Assembly (NCBI RefSeq): GCF_029223585.1 | Contig: NZ_CP119423.1 | Span: forward strand, 124,001 to 188,000 | Reading direction: 5' to 3' | Source: Photobacterium sp. DA100 | GTDB taxonomy: Bacteria; Pseudomonadota; Gammaproteobacteria; Enterobacterales; Vibrionaceae | Length of the DNA stretch: 64,000 nt | Part shown: in pieces, positions 55,513 to 64,000 of the stretch | Numbering within the stretch: position 1 is the stretch's first letter | Layout of the letters: each line of letters begins with the position of its first letter | Notes under the pieces: model-generated | Told to the model about the DNA's origin: nothing | Database searches by the model: none | What the model saw: only the letters and a program-made list of their open reading frames with translations | Made by a program: the position numbers and the translations under genes

Positions 55513-56361
55513 CTAGGCGTTTGCGGCTTCTTCTGCCGTGTCTTCGCACTGGTTCGGCAGGGTGCAGCGGTTGCCTGGCAAGTAGGCGCCGATGGCTTTC
55601 GGGTATAGCCAACCACCGAAGGCGGCACCCATGATAGGGGCAAGGATAGGTACAATCATGTACGGGATATCTTTACCACCGGTCAGGGCCATATCACCCC
55701 AGCCAGCTAGGAAGGCGAAGAATTTAGGGCCAAAGTCACGGGCTGGGTTCATCGCAAAACCGGTTAGTGGACCGAGTGAGCCACCGATAACCGCAATCAA
55801 GATACCGATCAGCAGCGGGCCCATTGCGCCACGTGGTGCGCCGTTTTTCTCATCACCAATTGCCAAGATGGCAAACATCAGTACCGCGGTGATCACAAAT
55901 TCCACCGCGAAGGCACCGGCAAATGACAGCGCTGCATGCGGGTAGGTAGAGAAAATGCCGGCAGTCGCCAGGCTGGCTTCGCTACCTCGGACAATGCCGT
56001 TGGCGGCTTCGAATTCAACGAACAGGTTGCTGTACAGGCTGTAGATCAGTGCTGCGGTACAGAAAGCCCCGAGTAGCTGGGCAGCAATGTATGGCAGTAC
56101 TTTGCGCTTATCGAATCCGTGGAACAGGGCAAGGGCAATGGTGACGGCTGGGTTGATATGGGCGCCGGAGACGCCAGCAGTGCAGTAGATGGCGATGGCA
56201 ACGCCAAGGCCCCACATAATACTGATTTCCCACTGGCCGAATTCGGCTCCGGTCAGTACCAAGGCGGCGACACAGCCGACGCCGAAGAAGATCAGAAGCC
56301 CAGTACCAATGAACTCGGCCAGGCATTCGCCGAGCAGGGTATGTTGTTTTTGGGTAGTCAT
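55513..56361 (-). CDS. glpF: Glycerol facilitator (aquaglyceroporin) GlpF
   Basis: GlpF allows glycerol to diffuse across the inner membrane. The 282-residue protein has six membrane helices and two half-helices with NPA motifs (HINPAVTIA and AMNPARDFGP), plus the larger loops of glycerol-type channels. The start MTTQKQHTLLGE at 56361 is preferred over an in-frame ATG 50 codons earlier, which would cover the promoter and operator. It heads the glpFK operon. The upstream region has a GlpR-like site and a GC-rich palindrome. Confidence 0.95.
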   Translation of the reverse strand: MTTQKQHTLLGECLAEFIGTGLLIFFGVGCVAALVLTGAEFGQWEISIMWGLGVAIAIYCTAGVSGAHINPAVTIALALFHGFDKRKVLPYIAAQLLGAFCTAALIYSLYSNLFVEFEAANGIVRGSEASLATAGIFSTYPHAALSFAGAFAVEFVITAVLMFAILAIGDEKNGAPRGAMGPLLIGILIAVIGGSLGPLTGFAMNPARDFGPKFFAFLAGWGDMALTGGKDIPYMIVPILAPIMGAAFGGWLYPKAIGAYLPGNRCTLPNQCEDTAEEAANA

Positions 56362-56460
56362 GTTCAGTCCTTTTGTCAATGTCGTAGGGGTATAGCTTTT
56401 TTTGTATTTATGTGTGGCTAATGTACTCGAATCCACAAAGAATAAAATTGGGTCGCGCGA

Positions 56461-56480
56461 AAAGTGTGCGTTCGAGCATA
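56461..56480 (-). promoter_or_regulatory. GlpR-like operator upstream of glpFK
   Basis: The minus strand reads TATGCTCGAACGCACACTTT, which fits the GlpR consensus WATKYTCGWWMRCGAACATW at 17 of 20 positions by my alignment. It lies 100 bases upstream of glpF. A palindrome TTTGCGCG-TT-CGCGCAAA follows at 56495-56512; its reader is unknown. Confidence 0.55.
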
Positions 56481-56610
56481 AAATGGTTTTGATTTTTGCG
56501 CGTTCGCGCAAACGATTGCCGTTTAGCGGGAAAAATCCCCATTGCTACTTGTTGCGTAATTGGAGGGGCGGGGTAAAAATGTGCTTTGGTGGTATGTGTT
56601 TGTTTATAGA

Positions 56611-56900
56611 ATAAAAAATCCGACCTAAAAAGGTCGGATGTGCCAGAGGGGCAAATTCTTGGAAAATTCCAAGAGAGATACGATCAAGATAAAAATTAGC
56701 ACGCTGCTGGTGCATTAAAATAGAGTTTGATCGCAATTCTAAGCATTTGGCTGCGAGGCCGGCTGATTTTTGCACGGCTTGCTCATTTCTTTTGCCAAGC
56801 GCTATTGGAGTCCACTCCAGAGGGAGCGCAAGCATATGGAAAGCAAGGATTTGATTAAATTCGTGCAAAATTTCCCCATTTACGACAAAGCATGGTATTT
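56611..56900 (-). ncRNA. Possible small RNA between glpF and zapB
   Basis: On the minus strand a hairpin CTTGGA-N4-TCCAAG (arms within 56658-56673) is followed after about 18 bases by a Rho-independent terminator: ATCCGACC / GGTCGGAT (56618-56625 with 56632-56639) and six U residues. No annotated gene reads into it from the right, so it would end an unrecognised leftward transcript. The 5' end and promoter were not identified. The whole glpF-zapB spacer (56362-57018) has no other supported gene. Confidence 0.4.
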
Positions 56901-57018
56901 GTAGATGTCAGAAGGCGGCAGCCTCGTTAGAATAGGTGGTAATTAATCGTAAATGTGCCTGTGGAACGTTGCCTTAAACGGTTAGGGCAAACTGATAGGC
57001 TGAATACAGGTGGACAAT

Positions 57019-57261
57019 ATGTCATTAGAAATGTTGGAAAAGCTGGAAGCCAAAGTACAAATGGCTGTTGATACAATTTCTCTGCTACAGATGGAAATTG
57101 AAGAACTAAAAGAAAAAAATGATAGCCTAGCTGGCGAAGCGCAGGCACTGCGTTCTGGCCGTGAAGAGCTGGAGCAAGAGAACAACAAACTGCGCAATGA
57201 CCATCAGGCATGGCAGGAGCGTGTTCGTGCGTTGCTGGGCAAAATGGAGCACGTTGAATAA
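57019..57261 (+). CDS. zapB: Cell division protein ZapB
   Basis: ZapB is a coiled-coil protein at the Z-ring that interacts with ZapA and MatP. The 80-residue protein from [14 protein letters not shown] is one continuous coiled coil, with [20 protein letters not shown] and [20 protein letters not shown]. The start at 57019 has AGGTGG upstream; a GTG three codons earlier would overlap it. Position between glpF and rraA matches E. coli. Confidence 0.94.
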   Translation: MSLEMLEKLEAKVQMAVDTISLLQMEIEELKEKNDSLAGEAQALRSGREELEQENNKLRNDHQAWQERVRALLGKMEHVE

Positions 57262-57302
57262 GTGCTATTTGCCGGGCAGCCAATGAGTCTGTCAGTAGAG
57301 AC

Positions 57303-57332
57303 AAAAACAGAGCCGGCCGGCTCTGTTTTTTT
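57303..57332. terminator. Bidirectional terminator between zapB and rraA
   Basis: A perfect palindrome (AAAAACAGAGCC and its complement, GGCC centre) with A- and T-tracts serves convergent zapB and rraA. Confidence 0.9.
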
Positions 57333-57355
57333 ATGGTCCTGGTGATGTCCCGTCG

Positions 57356-57841
57356 CTAGTCGATATCCAGCGGCTCGGGGGATAGGATCACACCGGTATT
57401 GTCGGCATAGATATGATCTTCCGGCAGGAAGGTGACCCCACCGAAATTGACGGCGATATCCATTTCGCCGATGCCGTTTTCATCGGCACCGACAGGGATC
57501 GAGGCCATGGCTTGAATCCCGATATCCAGCTCGTCGAGATCATCCACGTGGCGGACACAGCCATAAATGATCAACCCTTCCCACTCGTTATCGGCCGCCA
57601 GTTGGGCTAGCTCGGCATCCAGCAGAGCCCGGCGCAGCGATCCGCCGCCATCGACCAGCAATACTCGGCCGGCCCCCGGCTCTTGCAGCGCAGTGCGGAG
57701 CAGCCCGCAGTCCTCGAAGCATTTGATCGTGGTGATTTGGCCGCCGAAGGAGCTACGACCGCCATAGGAGCTGAACATGGGTTCGACGACGTCAACTTTG
57801 TCGAGATAGATATCGCATAACTCGGACGTATTGTATTCCAT
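57356..57841 (-). CDS. rraA: Ribonuclease E activity regulator RraA
   Basis: RraA binds the RNase E C-terminal region and inhibits mRNA decay. The 161-residue protein starts [20 protein letters not shown] and has [33 protein letters not shown], and [17 protein letters not shown]. Length equals E. coli RraA, so the start at 57841 is firm; an in-frame extension of 64 codons overlaps menA and is not real. The menA-rraA order is conserved. Confidence 0.96.
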   Translation of the reverse strand: MEYNTSELCDIYLDKVDVVEPMFSSYGGRSSFGGQITTIKCFEDCGLLRTALQEPGAGRVLLVDGGGSLRRALLDAELAQLAADNEWEGLIIYGCVRHVDDLDELDIGIQAMASIPVGADENGIGEMDIAVNFGGVTFLPEDHIYADNTGVILSPEPLDID

Positions 57842-57975
57842 AAGCGCGTTTCTTCTGTGGCAATTGAAAAGGGTTGGTTGGCCGCTGGCTGGCGCGGCCA
57901 AACTTAACTTGTTGAAAGTATAACCAGTTAATAAGCTTTCGCACAAGGAGATATCCTTGCCGCTAGCATGGTTAC

Positions 57976-58887
57976 TTAGGCGGCAGCCAGCACCACCCCC
58001 GCGGCGAACAGCAAGTTGGTCAGCAAAGCGCATTTGACCATGGTCGCCATCATCGGGCGCAGGGCCGCACCGTCAGCCGATTGCAGTACCTGTTTGCCGT
58101 GCTTGAACAGCAGCGGGGCACTGAGGATAAACAGCCAGCCGAACGGCGAATGCAGCTCCAGCAAGGCAAACAGTGCCAGACACAGCACGCTGCCAACCAG
58201 CAAGAAAAGGTGGTATTTGCGGCCCCATTCCGGCCCCATGCGAACGGCCAGAGTCAGTTTTCCGCACTCGCGATCGTTGTCGATATCGCGCAGGTTGTTG
58301 ATATTGAGCACGCCCACGGCCAGCAGGCCACAGGCCGTTGCCGGCAGCATAATGATCGAATCAATCTGTCCGGCCTGCAGGTAATAGGTTCCTGCGACAC
58401 CCAGCCAACCGAAGAACATTAATACCGAAAGATCGCCCAAGCCACGGTAGCCGTAGGGCTTATTGCCAACGGTGTAGGCGATTGAGGCGACAATCGCCAT
58501 CAGGCCGAGCAGCATGAAACCAACCATATCCTGCAGGTTGTTGGTCGCGATGAAGATCAGGCTCAGGCCGCTGATTGCCGTCAGGACAATATTGAGGATC
58601 ATCGCCTTGCGCATGGCTCCAGGGGTGACCAGGCCAGATTGGATAGCGCGCTGCGGCCCCAATCGCTGGTCGTTATCCGTGCCTTTTACCGCGTCACCGT
58701 AGTCATTGGCCAGGTTGGAGAGAATTTGCAATAACAGAGCGGTCAACAGGGCCAGGCCTGCTATGACTGCGGAGAAACTTCCTTGCCATCCTGCTACTGC
58801 ACTACCACAAACAATTGAGGCGATGGCCAGGGGCAGGGTCTTCGGCCTTGCCGCATCGAGCCAAACTGTGAGAGAAGATGATTTCAT
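57976..58887 (-). CDS. menA: 1,4-dihydroxy-2-naphthoate polyprenyltransferase MenA
   Basis: MenA attaches the polyprenyl tail in menaquinone synthesis. The 303-residue UbiA-family protein has about eight membrane helices and two Asp-rich motifs, [18 protein letters not shown] (first) and [14 protein letters not shown] (second), which bind the prenyl diphosphate with magnesium. Menaquinone implies anaerobic respiration. It lies behind hslU but after a strong terminator, so it has its own promoter. Confidence 0.95.
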   Translation of the reverse strand: MKSSSLTVWLDAARPKTLPLAIASIVCGSAVAGWQGSFSAVIAGLALLTALLLQILSNLANDYGDAVKGTDNDQRLGPQRAIQSGLVTPGAMRKAMILNIVLTAISGLSLIFIATNNLQDMVGFMLLGLMAIVASIAYTVGNKPYGYRGLGDLSVLMFFGWLGVAGTYYLQAGQIDSIIMLPATACGLLAVGVLNINNLRDIDNDRECGKLTLAVRMGPEWGRKYHLFLLVGSVLCLALFALLELHSPFGWLFILSAPLLFKHGKQVLQSADGAALRPMMATMVKCALLTNLLFAAGVVLAAA

Positions 58888-58976
58888 AATGTGATTTACC
58901 GATAACCGAGTAGGTGCTTATTATGGCGTAACTGTAGCAGGGGGCAACTTTATCGCCACTTTGTTTGTTTGAGAAC

Positions 58977-59007
58977 AAAAAAACGGCACCCGCTGGGGGT
59001 GCCGTTT
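58977..59007 (-). terminator. Terminator of hslVU
   Basis: On the minus strand AAACGGCACCC / GGGTGCCGTTT with a short loop is followed by seven U residues. Confidence 0.9.
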
Positions 59008-59028
59008 GTTGTCATGCGCCGGGATGGA

Positions 59029-60360
59029 TCACAGGATGAAGCGGCTGAGATCTTCGTCTTCGACCAGCTCGCCCAGACGTGATGTCACGTAGGTATCGTC
59101 GATCACAATCTTGTCGCCGGATTTCTCAGAAGCGTCGTAAGACAGCTCTTCCATCAGACGTTCCATCACCGTGTGCAGGCGACGGGCACCGATATTCTCG
59201 GTACGTTCGTTCACCTGCCATGCCGCTTCGGCCAGCTTGTTGATCCCGCTCTCGGCAAACTCGATGTCCACCGACTCGGTTGCCATCAGGGCTTTGTACT
59301 GCTCGGTCAGAGACGCATTCGGCTCGGTCAGGATGCGCTTGAAGTCGTTGCTGGTCAGGGCTTCCAGCTCTACACGGATCGGCAGACGGCCCTGCAGCTC
59401 AGGGATCAGGTCGGATGGCTTGGCCACCTGGAAAGCACCTGAGGCCACGAACAGGATGTGGTCGGTACGCACCATGCCGTGCTTGGTCGATACCGTGCTG
59501 CCTTCAACCAGCGGCAGCAGATCACGCTGTACACCTTCGCGCGACACGTCCGGGCCGGAGGTGTCGCCACGCTTACAGATCTTGTCGATTTCATCGAGGA
59601 ACACAATACCGTTGTTCTCGACCGCGAAGATCGCCTGCTCTTTGAGCTCTTCCTGGTTAACCAGCTTGGCGGCTTCTTCTTCGGTCGCGGCTTTCATCGC
59701 GTCCTTGATCTTCATCTTGCGCTTCTTGGTGGTGTTGCCAGCCAGGTTCTGGAACATGCCCTGAAGCTGGTTGGTCATCTCTTCCATGCCTGGAGGCGCC
59801 ATGATCTCGACACCCATTTGCGGGGCGGCAACATCAATTTCGATTTCCTTGTCATCCAGCTTGCCTTCACGCAGCTTTTTGCGGAATGACTGGCGGGCCG
59901 AAGAGTTGTTGTCGGCTTCTTCGTTCTGGCCCCAGGCATCGCGTGCCGGCGGCAGCAGGATATCCAGGATACGGTCTTCGGCCAGTTCTTCGGCGCGGAA
60001 GCGCACTTTTTCCATCGCCTGCTGGTGGGTCATCTTCACTGCGACATCCGTCAGATCGCGAATGATGGTTTCGACTTCTTTACCCACGTAGCCTACTTCG
60101 GTGAACTTGGTGGCTTCGACCTTGATGAACGGTGCGTTGGCCAGTTTGGCCAGGCGACGGGCGATTTCGGTTTTACCGACACCGGTTGGGCCGATCATCA
60201 GAATATTCTTCGGGGTGACTTCGACACGCAGCTCTTCAGGTAGCTGCATGCGGCGCCAGCGGTTACGCAGGGCAATGGCCACTGCACGCTTGGCTTTGTC
60301 CTGACCGATAATGTGGCGGTCAAGCTCATGGACGATTTCGCGAGGAGTCATTTCAGACAT
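59029..60360 (-). CDS. hslU: ATP-dependent protease ATPase subunit HslU
   Basis: HslU is the AAA+ unfoldase of the HslUV (ClpYQ) protease. The 443-residue protein has Walker [16 protein letters not shown], Walker [11 protein letters not shown], the I-domain (residues about 110-240), and sensor 2 near the end. The pore motif GYVGKEVE is present, and the C-terminus EDLSRFIL docks into HslV. It starts 9 bases after hslV. Confidence 0.97.
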   Translation of the reverse strand: MSEMTPREIVHELDRHIIGQDKAKRAVAIALRNRWRRMQLPEELRVEVTPKNILMIGPTGVGKTEIARRLAKLANAPFIKVEATKFTEVGYVGKEVETIIRDLTDVAVKMTHQQAMEKVRFRAEELAEDRILDILLPPARDAWGQNEEADNNSSARQSFRKKLREGKLDDKEIEIDVAAPQMGVEIMAPPGMEEMTNQLQGMFQNLAGNTTKKRKMKIKDAMKAATEEEAAKLVNQEELKEQAIFAVENNGIVFLDEIDKICKRGDTSGPDVSREGVQRDLLPLVEGSTVSTKHGMVRTDHILFVASGAFQVAKPSDLIPELQGRLPIRVELEALTSNDFKRILTEPNASLTEQYKALMATESVDIEFAESGINKLAEAAWQVNERTENIGARRLHTVMERLMEELSYDASEKSGDKIVIDDTYVTSRLGELVEDEDLSRFIL

Positions 60361-60369
60361 AGCCCTTCC

Positions 60370-60897
60370 TTATTTCTCTTCAAGCTCTTCAATGGTGTGG
60401 AAGTGGTTGGTGAAGACGCAGATATCACCGGCAATTTTCAGTGATTTCTCGGCGATTTCACGGGCGCTGAGATCGGTATTCTCCAGCAGGGCTGTTGCTG
60501 CGGCCTGGGCGAAGTTGCCGCCTGAGCCAATGGCGATCAGGTCGTTTTCAGGCTGAACCACATCACCGTTACCTGTGATGATCAGCGAGCCGGTCTCGTC
60601 GGCGACGGCCAGCAGGGCTTCCAGTTTGCGTAGCATACGGTCGGTACGCCAGTCTTTTGCCAGTTCCACTGCGGCTTTTAGCAGGTGGCCTTGGTGCATT
60701 TCCAGCTTGCGCTCGAAACGTTCGAATAGGGTGAAGGCGTCCGCTGTACCGCCGGCAAAGCCAGCCAGCACTTTGTTGTTGTATAGACGGCGTACTTTGC
60801 GGGCGTTACCTTTCATAACGGTGTTGCCCAGGGACACCTGGCCATCACCAGCGATAACGACTTTACCGTTTCGACGAACAGATACGATAGTTGTCAC
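60370..60897 (-). CDS. hslV: ATP-dependent protease peptidase subunit HslV
   Basis: HslV is the proteasome-like threonine peptidase of HslUV. Translation starts at GTG 60897, after AGAGGTAAG, and the next codons give [19 protein letters not shown], so removal of Met exposes the catalytic Thr. [12 protein letters not shown] and [18 protein letters not shown] are typical. The protein has 175 codons. It is upstream of hslU and downstream of ftsN with a terminator between. Confidence 0.96.
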   Translation of the reverse strand: MTTIVSVRRNGKVVIAGDGQVSLGNTVMKGNARKVRRLYNNKVLAGFAGGTADAFTLFERFERKLEMHQGHLLKAAVELAKDWRTDRMLRKLEALLAVADETGSLIITGNGDVVQPENDLIAIGSGGNFAQAAATALLENTDLSAREIAEKSLKIAGDICVFTNHFHTIEELEEK

Positions 60898-60990
60898 GGT
60901 CTTACCTCTTTTGGTCTGCTCCGGCCAATATGCCGGTCTCGATATATTGCAGATCTGGGGACGGGGGAGAGAAGTTTCAAGGGGGAAAAG

Positions 60991-61017
60991 AAAAGGATGC
61001 CCGAAGGCATCCTTTTT
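60991..61017 (-). terminator. Terminator between ftsN and hslV
   Basis: The stem AAAAGGATGCC / GGCATCCTTTT lies right after ftsN. On the minus strand it is followed by TTTTC, so read-through into hslVU is possible. Confidence 0.8.
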
Positions 61018-61032
61018 CAAGCTGCAGCGAGG

Positions 61033-61641
61033 CTACTCCCAGAACCAGATCGCACACGGCTCGATACCGGCCCGGCGCAGCTGGTTGCGATCACTCTCGG
61101 CCTTGCGTTTTTGCGGGTATGGACCGAGCACCACCCGGTACCAGTTGCCTTTTTCGCCCTGGCTAACCTTGACTTGGCTGGTCAACCCCTGGAAGGCAAT
61201 CATCGCCTTGCGCTCTTCGGCCTGGCTCTCGCTGCGGTAGGCGCCGCATTGCATCAAGTACGGGCGGGTAGGGGCCTGCTCTTTCTTGGCTTCAACCTGG
61301 ACTTCCTTGTTCTCCAGCTCTTCGATGTAACGCCACTTCTCCTCCGGCTTCGGCGGTAGCGGCTTGGTCGCCTTTGGCGTGGTCACCGGCTGCGGTTTGA
61401 CCGGTTTGGCCGGCTCGGGTTTGGTTGCCGGTGGGCTGGTTGCCGGTGGGCTGGTTTGCGGCTGGGATGGGGGCGCCGGGTTGGCGGACAGGAAATACAG
61501 TCCATAGCCCAGGGCTCCGACCAAGCACAGGGCGACTGCGGCCCATTTGAACGGGAAACCATTGCTAGGGGCTTGATTGCGGTTGCCACGGGGTTTCTTG
61601 GCGGCGGCTCGGCCGCGTTTGACGTAATCTTTGGTAGCCAC
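61033..61641 (-). CDS. ftsN: Cell division protein FtsN
   Basis: FtsN triggers septal peptidoglycan synthesis. The 202-residue protein has a basic cytoplasmic tail (MATKDYVKRGRAAAKK), TM at about 32-51, a Pro/Thr-rich linker with a PPAT repeat, and the essential E-domain helix EKWRYIEELE (Trp103, Tyr105, Leu109 equivalents). The C-terminal SPOR domain carries RPYLMQCGAYRS and WYRVVLGPYPQKRKAE. It is about 120 residues shorter than E. coli FtsN, losing only linker length. Upstream is cytR, as in E. coli. Confidence 0.93.
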   Translation of the reverse strand: MATKDYVKRGRAAAKKPRGNRNQAPSNGFPFKWAAVALCLVGALGYGLYFLSANPAPPSQPQTSPPATSPPATKPEPAKPVKPQPVTTPKATKPLPPKPEEKWRYIEELENKEVQVEAKKEQAPTRPYLMQCGAYRSESQAEERKAMIAFQGLTSQVKVSQGEKGNWYRVVLGPYPQKRKAESDRNQLRRAGIEPCAIWFWE

Positions 61642-61798
61642 GGTGTTGATCAGTATAAGGTGATTAGAATAAACCTATGGTACAAATTTGCGTCAGCTCT
61701 GACCAGACCTTGCGATGCATCCTGACTTTCAGGTTGCACCGTAAGGCATGGGTTTTGTGAGCTTGCCCTAAAAAATCTGCCAATATGGCTGGTTAGGG

Positions 61799-62803
61799 TT
61801 AATTGGCCGGTGGCGCGGCACTTTCCCTGATGACCAGTTTGGCATCAAGCAGGCGCGAGCCGGAGGCAATATCTTTGCCCTTGAGGATATCGAGCAGCAT
61901 CAGCATCGACTGGCGGCCGATCTCATAGCGCGGCTGGGAGACCGTGGTCAGCGGCGGATCGCAGTACTCGGCAAACTGGATGTCATCGAAGCCGACAATC
62001 GACAGATCTTGCGGTACGCGGAAGCCCAGGCGCTTGGCTTGCTGCATGGCACCAATGGCCATGACATCGTTGTGGCACAGCAGCGCGGTTGGTGGCTCCG
62101 GAAGCGACAGCAGTGCGGTGACGGCCCGGGCACCACCGGCAAAGCTGAAATCACTCTTGACGGTATACGCGGGGTTCAACTCGGCCCCGGCACGGCGCAG
62201 CGCCTGCTGGTAACCCTGCGAGCGGAACTGGCACAGGGCAGCACTGTCCGGACCGGCGATTTGGGCGATGTGCTTGTGGCCCATCTGGGTCAGGTAATTG
62301 ACGGCCTCAAAGGCGGCGGTCAGGTTATCGATATGGACAGTTGGCAGCTCGAGCTCCGGCGCAAACTCACACGCCATCACCATCGGTGGTAGGTTTTTCT
62401 GTTCGGGTTTGCTGACATCAAAGGGCAGGTCGGTGCCGAGCAGCAACATTCCGTCAGCTTGCTTGGTGAATACGAGGTTTACGAATGAATTTTCGCGGGT
62501 TTTCTGTTGCCCGCTATCGCCTAGCAGGACCAGGTAGCCATGTTCCATTGCCGCTTCTTCGATACCGCGGATGATTTCGGTGAAATAGGGATCACAGATA
62601 TCGGGTACGATAGTGACGATGGTTTTTGATTCGTTGCGACGTAGATTCCTAGCCAGTGAATTGGGTGAATAGCCAGCATCCATGACAGCCTGCTCGACCT
62701 TTTTCCGGGTCGAGGCTGACACTTTTTCCGGGTTCATCAGGGCACGGGAAACCGTGGCCGTCGAGACACCGGCGAGCTGGGCAACATCCTTCATTGTCGC
62801 CAT
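61799..62803 (-). CDS. cytR: LacI-family repressor CytR
   Basis: CytR represses nucleoside uptake and catabolism genes with CRP. The 334-residue protein has the LacI HTH ATMKDVAQLAGVSTATVSRA (residues 2-21), a hinge helix, and a sugar/nucleoside-binding fold with DGMLLLGTDLPFD and ALLCHNDVMAIGAMQQAK. Identity as CytR rests on the order priA-cytR-ftsN-hslVU, shared with E. coli. A CRP site lies upstream. Confidence 0.9.
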   Translation of the reverse strand: MATMKDVAQLAGVSTATVSRALMNPEKVSASTRKKVEQAVMDAGYSPNSLARNLRRNESKTIVTIVPDICDPYFTEIIRGIEEAAMEHGYLVLLGDSGQQKTRENSFVNLVFTKQADGMLLLGTDLPFDVSKPEQKNLPPMVMACEFAPELELPTVHIDNLTAAFEAVNYLTQMGHKHIAQIAGPDSAALCQFRSQGYQQALRRAGAELNPAYTVKSDFSFAGGARAVTALLSLPEPPTALLCHNDVMAIGAMQQAKRLGFRVPQDLSIVGFDDIQFAEYCDPPLTTVSQPRYEIGRQSMLMLLDILKGKDIASGSRLLDAKLVIRESAAPPAN

Positions 62804-62950
62804 AGTTAAGGTTCCTCTCTATTTATTTTTCTCTCTTTTGCCGCTGGGGGATCATGGCCAAAACGGCCGATACCTGAGCCAGCGAGCTTGTTATTGTAGG
62901 CTGTCTGCCGGGGATTAAACATGCTTTAAACAGCATAAATTACATCCGAT

Positions 62951-62968
62951 ATGTGATGTACGTCGCAT
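62951..62968 (-). promoter_or_regulatory. CRP site upstream of cytR
   Basis: ATGTGA-TGTACG-TCGCAT matches the CRP half-sites TGTGA-N6-TCACA at 9 of 10 positions, with good outer A/T symmetry. It lies about 150 bases before cytR, right after the priA stop. E. coli cytR is also CRP-controlled. Confidence 0.65.
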
Positions 62969-62976
62969 TGTTCATT

Positions 62977-64000
<1,024 letters not shown>

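Noticed and set aside
56545..56868. 107-codon ORF on the minus strand in the glpF-zapB gap
   Set aside because: A Rho-independent terminator lies inside it and its sequence shows no family features; an RNA explanation fits better.

Overview
The window is a chromosomal backbone segment of a gammaproteobacterium of the family Vibrionaceae, most like Photobacterium or a close relative (Grimontia, Enterovibrio). The evidence is gene content and order: bioH, tex, greB, ompR-envZ, recG, spoT-rpoZ-gmk, yicC/rph-pyrE, slmA, coaBC, radC, rpmBG, mutM, coaD, a waa (LPS core) locus, hldD, envC-gpmI, secB-gpsA-cysE, cpxRA/cpxP, pfkA, tpiA, glpFK/glpX, zapB, rraA, menA, hslVU, ftsN, cytR and priA. Coding density is high, base composition is moderately GC-rich, and no rRNA, tRNA, prophage, transposase or CRISPR array is visible. 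The genus is an inference; no search was run.

Layout. 1-12951 holds bioH, a small gene behind a strong FliA-type promoter, tex, greB, the OmpR/EnvZ two-component pair, and a leftward (p)ppGpp/tRNA/recombination cluster (gmk-rpoZ-spoT-trmH-recG). 13122-23908 holds a GNAT-nitrilase fusion, yicC facing rph-pyrE (with a textbook attenuator), slmA, coaBC, radC, the ribosomal pair rpmB-rpmG, mutM and a sugar-nucleotide epimerase. 23994-36154 is the LPS core/lipid A locus. Conserved genes (coaD, a GT9 transferase, kdkA, waaA, waaE-like, lpxM-like, hldD) flank an AT-rich variable block (29728-34244) that includes a sialyltransferase-like protein and an O-antigen ligase-like protein.

36266-50941 covers a TetR regulator, the envelope pair yibQ-envC, glycolysis (gpmI, pfkA, tpiA), SecB export, gpsA, cysE, trmL and the Cpx envelope stress system with a clear CpxR box between cpxRA and cpxP. 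51124-56361 pairs a ferredoxin-NADP reductase with a cysteine-rich regulator and then carries glycerol/gluconeogenesis genes (glpX, glpK, glpF) with a GlpR-like operator. 57019-64000 is the division/proteolysis end: zapB, rraA, menA, hslVU, ftsN, cytR and the 3' part of priA, cut by the window edge.

Most genes are familiar. The less ordinary signals are in non-coding DNA and in the LPS block: a FliA promoter before an uncharacterised gene, 8-bp tandem repeats next to terminators, an exact 18-bp palindrome in the rph-pyrE promoter, a 120-nt foldable element between coaBC and radC, a possible sRNA between glpF and zapB, operator-like palindromes before pfkA, gpmI and glpX, and the sialyltransferase-like gene in a locus where no sialic acid synthesis genes are visible.
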